DNA of 64,000 nucleotides from UBA8231 sp036011085 (GTDB lineage Bacteria; Latescibacterota; UBA2968; UBA8231), in contig DASCMS010000018.1 in NCBI GenBank assembly GCA_036011085.1, forward strand, positions 135,626 to 199,625, given 5' to 3'. A program made the translations under genes and the position numbers. Positions 16,478 through 25,226 of this stretch are shown piece after piece (position 1 is the first letter of the stretch; each line of letters begins with the position of its first letter). Below the pieces are notes generated by a model. It made no database searches. It was not told where the DNA came from and saw nothing but the letters and a program-made list of their open reading frames with translations.

Positions 16478-17358
16478 CAGTATTCGACGGCGTCGCGCCG
16501 CTGGATCCACAACGACAGCATGGCCAGCGAGAAGGTGATGAGGAAGAGGGTCATGGCGATGGTCGTGGCGTAGCCGAACTTCCCGAGTTCGAAGGCGTTT
16601 TCGTAGATGTAGGTAGCCAGTGTCTCGGTGGCTCGATCCGGGCCGCCATCCGTCATGATACGGACCACGTCGAAGGTGCCGAAGCCGTTGAGCACGAGGA
16701 AGACGCCGGTGACCTTCATCATCTCCGACAGCAGTGGCAGCGTGACGTGGCGAAAGGACTGCCATTCACCGGCGCCGTCGATCTTGCAGGCGTCGTAGTA
16801 GTCCTCCGGGATCCCTTCGATGGCGGACACATACAGGACCATGTAGAAACCCACGGCGGCCCACACCTTCACGGCGACGATGCAGGCACGGGCCCACGCC
16901 GGTTCGCCGAGCCACGAGGGCAGGTCGCTGAAGCCGAAGAGCCTGAGGAAGTTGGACAGGATGCCGAATTCGGGATTCAGGGCGAACCACCAGAGCACGG
17001 CGATGGCGACCTGGGAGATCAGGTTGGGGAAGAAGTAGGTGATACGGAACCAACGGGCGCCGGCCACCAGCTTGCGGGTGACGGCAACGGCGAAGTAGAG
17101 AGCCATACACGGCACGATGAGGCCGGTGAGCACGGTGAAGAAGAAGGTGTTGTAGAGCGACTTCCAGAAGAATGGATCGCCGGCCATCTTCGTGAAGTTG
17201 CCCAGTCCGTTGAACTCCATGTTCAGCGCCACGCCGCGCCACTTGACGAAGCTGACCCCGAAGGCCAGCGCGTAAGGCACTACGAGAAAGGTGACGTAGA
17301 ACAGCAGAGCCGGCAGGATGAAGAGGAGGGCGACGCGCCCGTTGTTCTGGAGGCTCAT
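16477..17358 (-). CDS. Carbohydrate ABC transporter permease, MalF/UgpA type
   Basis: 293 residues from ATG 17358 (MSLQNNGRVALLFILPALLFY, typical of the short MalF/UgpA type). It has multiple membrane helices and the EAA loop YDACKIDGAGEWQSFRHVTLPLL near residue 195. It pairs with the next permease, sharing a 1-base stop/start overlap. Between this gene and the binding-protein gene lie a strong 14-bp hairpin and a 12-bp palindrome, which may lower permease expression relative to the binding protein. Confidence 0.94.
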   Translation of the reverse strand: MSLQNNGRVALLFILPALLFYVTFLVVPYALAFGVSFVKWRGVALNMEFNGLGNFTKMAGDPFFWKSLYNTFFFTVLTGLIVPCMALYFAVAVTRKLVAGARWFRITYFFPNLISQVAIAVLWWFALNPEFGILSNFLRLFGFSDLPSWLGEPAWARACIVAVKVWAAVGFYMVLYVSAIEGIPEDYYDACKIDGAGEWQSFRHVTLPLLSEMMKVTGVFLVLNGFGTFDVVRIMTDGGPDRATETLATYIYENAFELGKFGYATTIAMTLFLITFSLAMLSLWIQRRDAVEY

Positions 17359-17434
17359 CGTCGGTCTTCGTGCTCGCTCGGCGTGCCGGCAAATCCGGGC
17401 GCAGGCGCCGGCCGGATCGGTGATCTGAAACCAG

Positions 17435-17446
17435 AACACATGTGTT
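17435..17446. promoter_or_regulatory. Perfect 12-bp palindrome AACACATGTGTT
   Basis: The palindrome lies about 8 bases past the 14-bp hairpin and 77 bases before the permease ATG on the minus strand. It could be an operator for an internal promoter driving the permeases. A 12-bp palindrome can occur by chance, so this is tentative. Confidence 0.3.
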
Positions 17447-17453
17447 GCATCCT

Positions 17454-17489
17454 TGCGAGCCCCGTCCTGAACTGCGGACGGGGCTCGCA
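17454..17489 (-). other. Strong intercistronic stem-loop (14-bp perfect stem)
   Basis: TGCGAGCCCCGTCC (17454-17467) and GGACGGGGCTCGCA (17476-17489) are perfectly complementary around an 8-base loop. No T-run follows, so it is not a standard intrinsic terminator. It sits about 140 bases after the binding-protein stop and about 95 before the permease start. In maltose-type operons, intercistronic structures at this place protect the binding-protein message and reduce permease output; the same role is inferred here. Confidence 0.7.
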
Positions 17490-17629
17490 GGGATTCAGAA
17501 TCGTGCCGGTGGTATCAGGGCCGGCGCAACGCGCCCTGCGCTGCCAGCCCGCCGAGCTTCCGAAGAGGGCGATGGCTGAGGTCAAGAACTGTCTGGCCGG
17601 GCCACCCAGGAAACGAAGGGGGAGAGATC

Positions 17630-18988
17630 TCACAGGCTGGCGACTCCGTCGGCTTTCGGCTTTCTGGTGAAGCGGATCGTGTCGGGGTCGTCGCGCAGGC
17701 GCTGGGCCATGGCCTCCATGCGTTCGGCGAATCTTTCGGGGGTGATGTCGTCGTTGAGCAGGGCGCCCAGGGCGTTGCGGAATTCGTTCTCCAGTTCGAG
17801 ATACCAGCGGGAGAAGCGGAAGGAGAAGGTCTCGCCGCCAGCGTCGGCGATCTGGTCGAGGGCGCTCTGCATGGCGGGAGGTACATCGACCCCCTCGGTG
17901 CTGCCTTTGATGGGTTGCACCGAGCCCACGGTGCGCAGGAAGCTGGCGGCCATTTTCTTCGACAGCAGGATGCGGAGGTACTCCTTGCCCCAGTCGGGAC
18001 GGGCGGCGTCGGCGGGTACCCAGAAGGCCGGACCGGCGGACGCCTCCATGGCGCCGATGCCACCCTTGCCGTCGCGGAATCCAGGGATCGGCATGAGCCG
18101 CATTTCGAAGTCGTCGGGCAGGGCGTTCTTCATCTCCGACTCGAGCCAGGTGCCGCAGGGAATCATGGCGGCTTTTTCCTGGATCCAGATCATCTGCGCT
18201 TCGGTGTGCGAGAAGGACGAAGTCCCGGGCAGGATGTAGTCGCCTTCGTAGAGCTGCCGACTCAGGCGGCAGGCCTGTACGACTTCCGGACGACTCCAGG
18301 CCCCAGGCACCAGCGAGTCCATGTCGCACATCAACTGCTCGCCGCCGAGCTTGTAGACGAGACCACGCCAGATCATGCCGAAGTAGGAGGGGTACTTGCC
18401 CTGGTGCGTGAGGGGAGCCACGCCGCCGCCGGCCTGCTTGATCGTCTCGCACAGGGTGAGAAACTCATCCCACGTTTCTGGCTCCGTCCAGCCGTGCTCG
18501 TCGAACATGCCCTTGTTATACCAGATGCCGGAGATGGCATAGGTGATGGGCAGGAAGTACTGCCTGCCCTCGAACTGGCCCTCCTCCAGCGTGCCGTCGT
18601 AGAAGGTGTCCTTGAAGCGCAGGCCCGGCTGGCCGTATGCCGGTTCCTCCATCAGGGAGTCGAGGCTGGCCACCAGGCCGTCGTGCAGGTTGACCCAGAA
18701 GTTGATGTTGTGGATACCCCAGAACACGTCGGGCGGATTGCCGGACAAAAAGCGCGGCCGCGTCTGATCCCAGGCCCGGGGGTTACCCCAGACGTAGGCG
18801 GTGATGTCGGGGTGAGCGCGTTCGAATTCAGCGGCCGAGTCGTAGACCCACTGCATTCCGTATCCGCCCTGGAAGAAGACACCCTCTACAACCCTGTCGC
18901 CGAGGTCGCCCTTGGGATCCTCGCCGCGCAGGAAGAAGGAGCAGGCGTAGAGTACGACGAGCAGGGCGAAGACGAGTTTCGAACGCAT
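17630..18988 (-). CDS. Extracellular solute-binding protein of a carbohydrate ABC transporter
   Basis: 452 residues from ATG 18988 (MRSKLVFALLVVLYACSFF signal segment, about 3-20); an upstream frame to 19210 overlaps the dioxygenase gene and is spurious. Typical family-1 binding-protein features are AAEFERAHPDITAYVWGNP near residue 50, YAISGIWYNKGMFDEHGW and the AAMIPCGTWLESEM region. The Cys in LYACSFF could be lipidated, although it is not a clean lipobox. It captures a sugar-like ligand for the two permeases encoded downstream. The two dioxygenases, the deacetylase-like protein and the aldolase encoded upstream suggest a modified sugar. Confidence 0.92.
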   Translation of the reverse strand: MRSKLVFALLVVLYACSFFLRGEDPKGDLGDRVVEGVFFQGGYGMQWVYDSAAEFERAHPDITAYVWGNPRAWDQTRPRFLSGNPPDVFWGIHNINFWVNLHDGLVASLDSLMEEPAYGQPGLRFKDTFYDGTLEEGQFEGRQYFLPITYAISGIWYNKGMFDEHGWTEPETWDEFLTLCETIKQAGGGVAPLTHQGKYPSYFGMIWRGLVYKLGGEQLMCDMDSLVPGAWSRPEVVQACRLSRQLYEGDYILPGTSSFSHTEAQMIWIQEKAAMIPCGTWLESEMKNALPDDFEMRLMPIPGFRDGKGGIGAMEASAGPAFWVPADAARPDWGKEYLRILLSKKMAASFLRTVGSVQPIKGSTEGVDVPPAMQSALDQIADAGGETFSFRFSRWYLELENEFRNALGALLNDDITPERFAERMEAMAQRLRDDPDTIRFTRKPKADGVASL

Positions 18989-18998
18989 GCCGGTGGCT

Positions 18999-19844
18999 TT
19001 ACGCCGGATAGCGGACGGGGGTGCGCGTGGCCTCATAGGCGAGGCCGGGCTCGGCGTTGCGCACCACATCCGGGATCTTTTCCGTCCACCAGGAAGGCGG
19101 CTGCGGGAAGTCGAACACGTCGTGCCAGGCGAGAACGAGAGTGCGGCGCTGATCGGTCTGGTTGGGCCAGGCCCCGTGCATGAGGCGGGCGTCGGCGATG
19201 ACGAGGTCACCTGCCTGCAGCGGGACGTCGACGGCGTCGTCGCGGTCGCAGAAGGCGGGATGATCGAAGTCCTCGAGGGCCTGGATCTCGGGGCCGTGGG
19301 CGTCGGGCAGCAGGTCGTGCAGATCGATGCGTCGCCGATGTGTGCCGGGGATCACACGCAGGCAGCCGTTGTCACGGTCTGTGTCGGTCATGTAATAGGA
19401 AAGGAAGATCCTCGTCGGCCACGGCGTGGCGGCTGCCGGACTGTTCCAGTTCATGTAGTCCTGGTGCCAGTAGAGGGGCGGGCCGTGGGGCGGCTTCGAG
19501 AGCAGGATGACGGAATCGTGGGCCCGCAGATTCTCCAACCCGAGCAACTGGCAGACCGCCGCCTGCGCCGGGGCATCGATCACCCGCTCGACGATGGGGT
19601 CGGGGAAGGAGCGTCCGTCCGGCTCGCGGCCGACCGCCCAGTTGCGCGGCGCGCTCACGTGAATATCGGAGCCCTGGTAGCGGAATTTCGGATCCACCGG
19701 GAAACGGTCGAAGACGTCGGCGGACCATCCCTGCAGATCCGCGAGCAGGTCCGCGGGCATGACGCCGGGGACGGAAGTGTAGCCGTCCTCCACCAGCTGT
19801 CGCCGGCAAGCCAGGGCCTTCGCTTCGGTCAGTTTCTCAGCCAT
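18999..19844 (-). CDS. Phytanoyl-CoA dioxygenase (PhyH) family Fe(II)/2-oxoglutarate oxygenase
   Basis: 281 residues from ATG 19844, which shares one base with the previous stop (TGATG), indicating coupled translation; the longer frame to 19940 is rejected. The double-stranded beta-helix iron ligands are visible as H-x-D in YWHQDYMNW and a distal His in RLMHGAWPNQT, followed by the 2-oxoglutarate-binding Arg in QRRTLVLAWH. The reaction is oxidative hydroxylation, substrate unknown. It sits between the deacetylase-like gene and the transporter genes, so it probably processes the transported compound. Confidence 0.9.
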   Translation of the reverse strand: MAEKLTEAKALACRRQLVEDGYTSVPGVMPADLLADLQGWSADVFDRFPVDPKFRYQGSDIHVSAPRNWAVGREPDGRSFPDPIVERVIDAPAQAAVCQLLGLENLRAHDSVILLSKPPHGPPLYWHQDYMNWNSPAAATPWPTRIFLSYYMTDTDRDNGCLRVIPGTHRRRIDLHDLLPDAHGPEIQALEDFDHPAFCDRDDAVDVPLQAGDLVIADARLMHGAWPNQTDQRRTLVLAWHDVFDFPQPPSWWTEKIPDVVRNAEPGLAYEATRTPVRYPA

Positions 19845-21289
19845 CAGTCCACCCGTGTCGCCGGCTTCAGGGTCCATGTCTGCAGCCGCGCCTGTTCGAG
19901 GATGCCAGGGGCTTCGAAGTCTTCGGCAAACACCGCCCACCCCCAGGACTGCTCGCGGATGTGGCGCTCACCGGTGATGGACCCGGCACGGACTGTCACC
20001 TGTGTGGGCAGGCCCCCACCGTCGAGGACGAGGCGGCGCAGCAGGTCGGCGGCGGTGACGAGGAAATCGGCGGGGCACAGGCATCGGGCACCCACCCAGA
20101 CCGCAGCGGGAACACGGCCATGGTAATGGAGAAACTGCCGGGCGTCGGCAGTGGCCTCAATAAAGGCTTCGCTGGGAACCGAACCGCCTGCCGACAGGGT
20201 TGGCGCCACCCGCCGCGTCGGACCGTAGGGTGTGTCGTGTAATGTCGCCATGATCGCGGCCAGCGAATCGGTGTCTACGTCGATCCCCTCGGACAGGGTG
20301 TACACTGCTTCCATGAGTGTGTCGCAGACGAGGGCAAAGATCTCCGAGGGGGACAGTGCCACGTCGCCGAGCCATGTCACGTCGATGGCGCCTGACTCGA
20401 ACTCCAGCGCCTGCGCCAGATCCGCGGCGTTGACGGCAGCACCATGGGCGTCGTCGGGGAACAGATTGATGAGCTGGCGCCCGGTGATCACCTCGACACC
20501 CGGTCGGGCGACGATGTGTTCGACATAGCGCCTGAATACGTCGAGCCCTGCCGCCATCTCTCCGGGTGGTCGCCGAGGAGCGGGGCGCCACTCGTGGCGA
20601 GGTGGCATGGCTCCCCGCCCGAAGTTGACGCCGTCCCAGAAGGCGGTGGTCGCCCATTCGCACGGGTGGTAGTAGATGCTGACAAGGCCGCCGCCGTCGG
20701 TCATCTGCCGCTGGTGGATCTCGTTGAAGCGACCGATCCCTTCCGCCAGCCCCGCGTCGCCGCGGTCGAAGGCGCAGCGGGTCACGGCGTCCTCCATCCG
20801 GTTGACGTGCAACACGCCGCAGAACCAGAAGGGCTCGCCATCACAGCCGACGTGGGAGGCTTCATCCATGAACAGGGGAACACCGGCATCGCGCAGGAAG
20901 GGGTAGAGCTGTGGCGCCCAGGAGCCGCCGGCCTGACCGAAGGTCGACGAAGGCCCAAGGATGCGGGTCACGTCGTCGTACCCGGGGCGCTCGCGGCGGA
21001 TGACCTCCTCGACGCCATCCTCCCAACCGGCGTCGGCGAGGTATTCGGCCAGCACCGGGTGTTGCGAGTGGTTGTCGGTGTGGTAGCCGATGTCCTGGCG
21101 TTGCAGCAGGCGGATGATGTCACTGCGGCCACGCTCCTCGAGGACGCGGGCCTTTTCGGCCACCATCTTCCACGTGGCCTGCACGCCGCAGGCTTCGAAG
21201 ACCTCGAGCAGCCCCTTGAGAGCGTCGTCACTCTCGGGCGTGAGGTAATCCTCGACGTCGAACCAGAACAGCGTGTAGACGGTACTCAA
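19844..21289 (-). CDS. Polysaccharide-deacetylase-like (NodB-fold) protein with C-terminal extension
   Basis: About 481 residues from TTG 21289 (LSTVYTLFWFDVEDYLTPE); there is no ATG/GTG near the aldolase stop and the frame beyond is Ser/Arg-rich noise. NodB features are Asp in FDVEDY, a metal-binding HTDNHSQHP and FGQAGGSWAPQLYPFL. A second domain (about 290-480) includes FLHYHGRVPAAVWVGARCLCPADFL, which is not part of the deacetylase and is unrecognised. It may de-N-acetylate a sugar or be a non-catalytic homologue. The start codon is uncertain. Confidence 0.78.
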   Translation of the reverse strand: MSTVYTLFWFDVEDYLTPESDDALKGLLEVFEACGVQATWKMVAEKARVLEERGRSDIIRLLQRQDIGYHTDNHSQHPVLAEYLADAGWEDGVEEVIRRERPGYDDVTRILGPSSTFGQAGGSWAPQLYPFLRDAGVPLFMDEASHVGCDGEPFWFCGVLHVNRMEDAVTRCAFDRGDAGLAEGIGRFNEIHQRQMTDGGGLVSIYYHPCEWATTAFWDGVNFGRGAMPPRHEWRPAPRRPPGEMAAGLDVFRRYVEHIVARPGVEVITGRQLINLFPDDAHGAAVNAADLAQALEFESGAIDVTWLGDVALSPSEIFALVCDTLMEAVYTLSEGIDVDTDSLAAIMATLHDTPYGPTRRVAPTLSAGGSVPSEAFIEATADARQFLHYHGRVPAAVWVGARCLCPADFLVTAADLLRRLVLDGGGLPTQVTVRAGSITGERHIREQSWGWAVFAEDFEAPGILEQARLQTWTLKPATRVD

Positions 21290-21296
21290 GAGTCGC

Positions 21297-22211
21297 TCAG
21301 ATGACGTCGAAGTCGAGGCCGTCGAGCTCGGCCCGCAGGATCCGTTCGCCGGTCTCGTCCAGCGCCGGCGCGACACGTGGCGGACCGACGGGCGTTCCGC
21401 GCCAGCCGAGCATGGCTTTCACTCCGGCGAGAACGCCCACCTCAATGAGGATGCGGATCACGCGATTGGCGTGCAGCTGGCAGGTGCGGGCCAGATCGAG
21501 ATCACCGGCATCGAAGGCGTGGCGCATCTCCAGGTAGATCTTCGGCATGATGTTGTACGTCGTACCGATGGCGGCATCGGCGCCCATGCACATGGCGGGC
21601 AGGGCCATCTCGTCGGGGCCACTGATGGCGTTGATACGGCCACCGGAGCGGTCGATCAACTGGCCGAAGAGATAGAGGTTGTTGTCGGTGAACTTGATGC
21701 CGGCGAAGTGGGGGACGGCGCCCATGGCGTCGAGGAAGGAGTCCGCTGTGGCCTTCCGGTCGGCCTCGCCCTGGAGCCAGTAGACGTAGAACGGCAACTC
21801 GGTGGCTTCGCCGATGGCGCGGTAGTGGGCGACGGCGGCATCGAGGTCGTTGGGCCTGTCGACGGGGGCAACAGAGGCGACGGCGTCGATTCCCTGGATG
21901 TGGGCGGCGTGCCGGGCCAGTTCCACGGCATCCTCGGTGGGGCAGGCGCCGACCTGCAGAATGATGGGCACGCGGCCGGCGACCTCGTCAGCGACGACTT
22001 CGGCCACGTTCATGCGCTCGGGCACGGACATGGCCTTGCCCTCGCCCGTACCGCCGCAGACGAAGAAACCCTGGGAGCCGGCGTCGATCAGCGCCCGCAC
22101 CAGAGTGCGCTGACGATCGGCGTCGACCTGTTCACCGTCGTCGGTGAAGGCGGTGCAGAGAGCGGGCAGAATGCCGCGCGCAAGCCGGGAGCCTGCGGGA
22201 GGGTTGCTCAT
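21297..22211 (-). CDS. Dihydrodipicolinate synthase / N-acetylneuraminate lyase family aldolase
   Basis: 304 residues, the usual length. The Schiff-base Lys is in HFAGIKFTDNN and the catalytic Tyr in FYVYWLQG. The pyruvate-carboxylate loop reads GGTGEGKAMS instead of the G-T-T-G-E of true DapA, so this is more likely an aldolase for a 2-keto-3-deoxy sugar acid or sialic-acid-like compound. With the binding protein, permeases and deacetylase-like gene in one operon it fits the catabolic step after import. One base separates it from the dioxygenase gene upstream. Confidence 0.91.
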   Translation of the reverse strand: MSNPPAGSRLARGILPALCTAFTDDGEQVDADRQRTLVRALIDAGSQGFFVCGGTGEGKAMSVPERMNVAEVVADEVAGRVPIILQVGACPTEDAVELARHAAHIQGIDAVASVAPVDRPNDLDAAVAHYRAIGEATELPFYVYWLQGEADRKATADSFLDAMGAVPHFAGIKFTDNNLYLFGQLIDRSGGRINAISGPDEMALPAMCMGADAAIGTTYNIMPKIYLEMRHAFDAGDLDLARTCQLHANRVIRILIEVGVLAGVKAMLGWRGTPVGPPRVAPALDETGERILRAELDGLDFDVI

Positions 22212-22212
22212 G

Positions 22213-22944
22213 TCACCCGGTGACCTCCGGAAAGTCGAGCGGTGTGCGATTGCCGACGTATGGTGGTCGCAACAGGTCGCGTTGCAGGTCCGAGGAGGCC
22301 AGGGCTCGCAGGGAGTCGAGATTCTCCGCCGGGCCCCAGGTCGAGTACCCGGGAGAGTACTTGTAGAGCAGAGAGCGTCGCCGATTGGCCGACATCCACT
22401 GGCGCGTACCGTGGACGAGGGCCTCGGTGAAGATCAGCATGTCTCCCGCCCTCAGGCTTGGATTGACGACCAGATGGCTGTCGACGGCGGGCCTGTAGGT
22501 GTTGATCGAGGCCTTGTGGCTGCCGGGTACGCAGATGAAGCCGCCATCCTCCGGGTTGACGTCCTCGAGGGCATACAGAACCACGATGAGTCCGTTCCAC
22601 ATCTTGCCGAAGGCCCACTGGTACTGGTGCTCGCCCTGATCGCTGCGCAAGCCGCCGTGCAGGTTGTCGTGGGCGTTGTCTTCCTTGTTCAGCTTGATGG
22701 CATAGGCGTGGTCGAGGCGCATCCAGTCACCGATGATGGTGCGCATGATGTGGAGAGTCCGCGGATGAGCCATCAACTCCAGAAAGATCGGATCCCAGTG
22801 GGCGAAGCCGAAGTGATTCGGTGTCTCGAGCGTGATGTTGTCGTCGAGGATCGCGTTCATCCTATCGACGTCAGCCGGCGGGATCAGGTCACGATAGAGG
22901 ATGTAGCCGTTGAGGTCGAACTCGTAGATCTCTGCTTCGGTCAT
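22213..22944 (-). CDS. Phytanoyl-CoA dioxygenase family protein (NLHGG variant)
   Basis: 243 residues, first gene of the carbohydrate operon. The fold is indicated by YEFDLNGYILYRDLIPPADVDRMNAIL, EDGGFICVPGSHKA, AGDMLIFTEALVHGTRQW and an Arg in NRRRSLLYKYSPG. The usual HxD iron site is replaced by a DNLHGG motif, so the metal set differs from the other two PhyH genes in the window. This variant is seen in polymer-degrading environmental bacteria, without known function as far as I can tell. The start is ATG 22944. Confidence 0.86.
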   Translation of the reverse strand: MTEAEIYEFDLNGYILYRDLIPPADVDRMNAILDDNITLETPNHFGFAHWDPIFLELMAHPRTLHIMRTIIGDWMRLDHAYAIKLNKEDNAHDNLHGGLRSDQGEHQYQWAFGKMWNGLIVVLYALEDVNPEDGGFICVPGSHKASINTYRPAVDSHLVVNPSLRAGDMLIFTEALVHGTRQWMSANRRRSLLYKYSPGYSTWGPAENLDSLRALASSDLQRDLLRPPYVGNRTPLDFPEVTG

Positions 22945-23100
22945 GTTGTAAGCTCTTGTAATTCAAGATTGTTACGAGATTGCTGGCGAGGCGATTTCCG
23001 GCAACGCCCCGCAACTGGTACGGTCTCCGACAAGATAGGGACAAGACAGACGGCCTGCGAGCGGGCCGAGGCGAAGCGACCGCCGTCGCATTGCGCCCGC

Positions 23101-23129
23101 CCGTGGCAGGGTCCTAGTATTGACCACGG
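23101..23129. promoter_or_regulatory. Inverted repeat flanking a -10-like box
   Basis: CCGTGG (23101-23106) and CCACGG (23124-23129) flank TAGTAT (23115-23120), in the roughly 260-base gap between the divergent dioxygenase operon and the secreted-protein gene at 23208. It could be an operator/promoter for the rightward gene. Support is by position and symmetry only; I see nothing else recognisable in this gap. Confidence 0.25.
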
Positions 23130-23207
23130 TGCGGTTCGTCGAAGCCGAAGTTGCTGCAGACCCAGAAGCACAGGACGGACCTCGGCGCGGCGTCGAAAGA
23201 GATGGCG

Positions 23208-25196
23208 ATGCTATACCTCATTGCCCGGCTCATACTCGTGTTGGGCATCCCTCTGACCCTGGAGGCACAGGTCGGGCGCCTCCTCATCGGTCAGGGCGGC
23301 CTCGACTGGGCCGGATCCAGTCAGAGTCTGCTGGGCCTGGACGCCTCGGTTGCCCCTGGCAGCCTGCAACCGGTCGAGCTCGATCCCGGGGTCAATATCG
23401 CCGTGGGCCCGAAGACCGAGGATGACCAGTCCGTTACCATCCTTGGCCATGTCTGGGGCACCTCCTTCAGCGTTCCCGCCTCCGTTGAGGACGAGAAGCC
23501 CTGGGTGTACGGGAGCCCGGGACACATCCTGGTCATCGACGGAGACGTGACACTGCCTACTTATGTCGGGGCAGTCGACGACTACAGCTTCGACCTGGGT
23601 CTGCCGGTGCCACTCAATCGAGTCGTCTTCTTCCCACCGGAGGGGGGCCGTACAACGACCAGGAGGGCATCCGGTCACCTGCTCAGGGATCTCTATCCGC
23701 GACAGTACGTGGTCTCGGGCTCGCTCAACCCGCAGGAGTTCCTGTTCACCGACACCGAGACCGATTTTGATCAGGTGCTCGGAAGCAGTTTCAGCCACAA
23801 CGAGCGCGTCGCCGACGTACGCTTTCCGACAGAGTTTCTGCGCTTTGCCCGGGTGCGCTTCCCAGTGGGTGGCTTCATCGCCGAGGTCGAGTTCTACGGG
23901 GAAGGATTCCTTCCCGAGACGCGCTACACCTCGCAACTGTTCGACATGGGCGAGCCGGTCAACTTCGGCCGTCTGTTCTACGACTTTGAGATCTACCGCA
24001 GCGCAGGTTCGGGTCTGCCTCCGGCGCTGGCGCCCGACGCGCCCGTGGGCATCGAGGTCGAGGTGCGCACCGGACGGGACGACACACCGCTGGTCCATCA
24101 TCTCGTCATGGAAATCGGGGAGGAGAAGGAGGTCGGCGAGGAGGAGTTCAACCGGGCGCCGGCCAACGCTCTCGTCGACCAGCCCGGCAGCAACTCCCCG
24201 TTGGGGCAGGGGGGGCGGATACCCGGGCAGCAAGGCTCCATTCTGGACGATGTGGCCAACTGGAGCTTCTGGTCCGTTCCACATCACAGGTCCGGTGAAC
24301 AGATACAGGTACCCGACGGTCGGCAGTTCGTGCAGGTACGGGCCTCGATCACCAGCAAGGAGGTCTTCGCCTTTGGTCGGCTCCACTCGCTGTCGATCGA
24401 GTATTCGTCGCTGCTGGCCAATCTGGTGGTGGGCGAGGTGGCGCTGGCAGAGGATCCCGATCCCGCAGGTGGCGTGGTCATCGTGCCGCTGGGCGAGCCG
24501 GTGACGCTGACCTACGACGTGCGGGCGGATTTCACCTCGGAGATCCAAACCGGCTTTGATGCGATTCGGCTGCACACGCCGGAGGCGGTGGACTTCATGC
24601 ACTTCGAGATGGGCGATCCCCTGAATGTCGTCGAACCCGACAGTCTGACCGTGGGCGGGCGGGACCTGGTGGTCTACTTCCCGTCGCGTCGCGTCACGCG
24701 GCGTGAGAGCGAGCCGCTGCGGCTGACCTTTGCGACACGGGTGTTCAACTTCAACACGGTGTTCGAGGGCGAGGTGTTCCAGATCGACGGCGAGAATCTT
24801 GCCCAGTCGATCGATGGTGGGGATGCGACATCGGCGGTGTCGACGAACGACCTGCAGGTTTTTTCGCCGCTGGAGCGACTGGAGGTGCTGGCGGGCGTCG
24901 ATCTGGGTGCGAGGCTGCTGACCCCGAACGGGGACGGGGTGCACGACGGGCTGACGGTGTCGTTCACTCTGCAGGGCGTCCAGGCTGCTGCAGTGGACGT
25001 GGTGATCTACGACCTCAGCGGCCGAATCGTGCGCCGGCTGGTAACCCAGATCCGGAGCGAGGGCCGCTATCGTGACGTGTGGGACGGGACGGGAGACGGG
25101 GGGCTGGTGGCCCCGGGACTGTACCTGGCGCGGGTGTCGGTGGACACCGACCTGGGTACCTTCGAGAAAACGCGGACCATTGCCGTCGCCTACTGA
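23208..25196 (+). CDS. Large secreted protein with discoidin-like regions and PNGDG/FlgD-like C-terminal domain
   Basis: 662 residues from ATG 23208, which has AAAGAG 6 bases upstream (ATG 23202 is the alternative). A signal peptide (about 1-21, ending LTLEAQ) is followed by beta-rich regions of unknown function, including an AEVEFYGEGFLPETRY segment shared with two other proteins here. The C-terminus (about 565-662) has LTPNGDGVHD, VIYDLSGRIVRRL, DGTGDGGLVAPGLYLARV and ends in IAVAY. This is the FlgD-like Ig/PNGDG domain of FCB-group secreted proteins, possibly an export or anchoring module. The next gene starts 30 bases later and is a paralogue. Confidence 0.8.
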   Translation: MLYLIARLILVLGIPLTLEAQVGRLLIGQGGLDWAGSSQSLLGLDASVAPGSLQPVELDPGVNIAVGPKTEDDQSVTILGHVWGTSFSVPASVEDEKPWVYGSPGHILVIDGDVTLPTYVGAVDDYSFDLGLPVPLNRVVFFPPEGGRTTTRRASGHLLRDLYPRQYVVSGSLNPQEFLFTDTETDFDQVLGSSFSHNERVADVRFPTEFLRFARVRFPVGGFIAEVEFYGEGFLPETRYTSQLFDMGEPVNFGRLFYDFEIYRSAGSGLPPALAPDAPVGIEVEVRTGRDDTPLVHHLVMEIGEEKEVGEEEFNRAPANALVDQPGSNSPLGQGGRIPGQQGSILDDVANWSFWSVPHHRSGEQIQVPDGRQFVQVRASITSKEVFAFGRLHSLSIEYSSLLANLVVGEVALAEDPDPAGGVVIVPLGEPVTLTYDVRADFTSEIQTGFDAIRLHTPEAVDFMHFEMGDPLNVVEPDSLTVGGRDLVVYFPSRRVTRRESEPLRLTFATRVFNFNTVFEGEVFQIDGENLAQSIDGGDATSAVSTNDLQVFSPLERLEVLAGVDLGARLLTPNGDGVHDGLTVSFTLQGVQAAAVDVVIYDLSGRIVRRLVTQIRSEGRYRDVWDGTGDGGLVAPGLYLARVSVDTDLGTFEKTRTIAVAY

Positions 25197-25226
25197 GAAC
25201 GGTGCGGCTCCGGTGGTGAGGGACCG

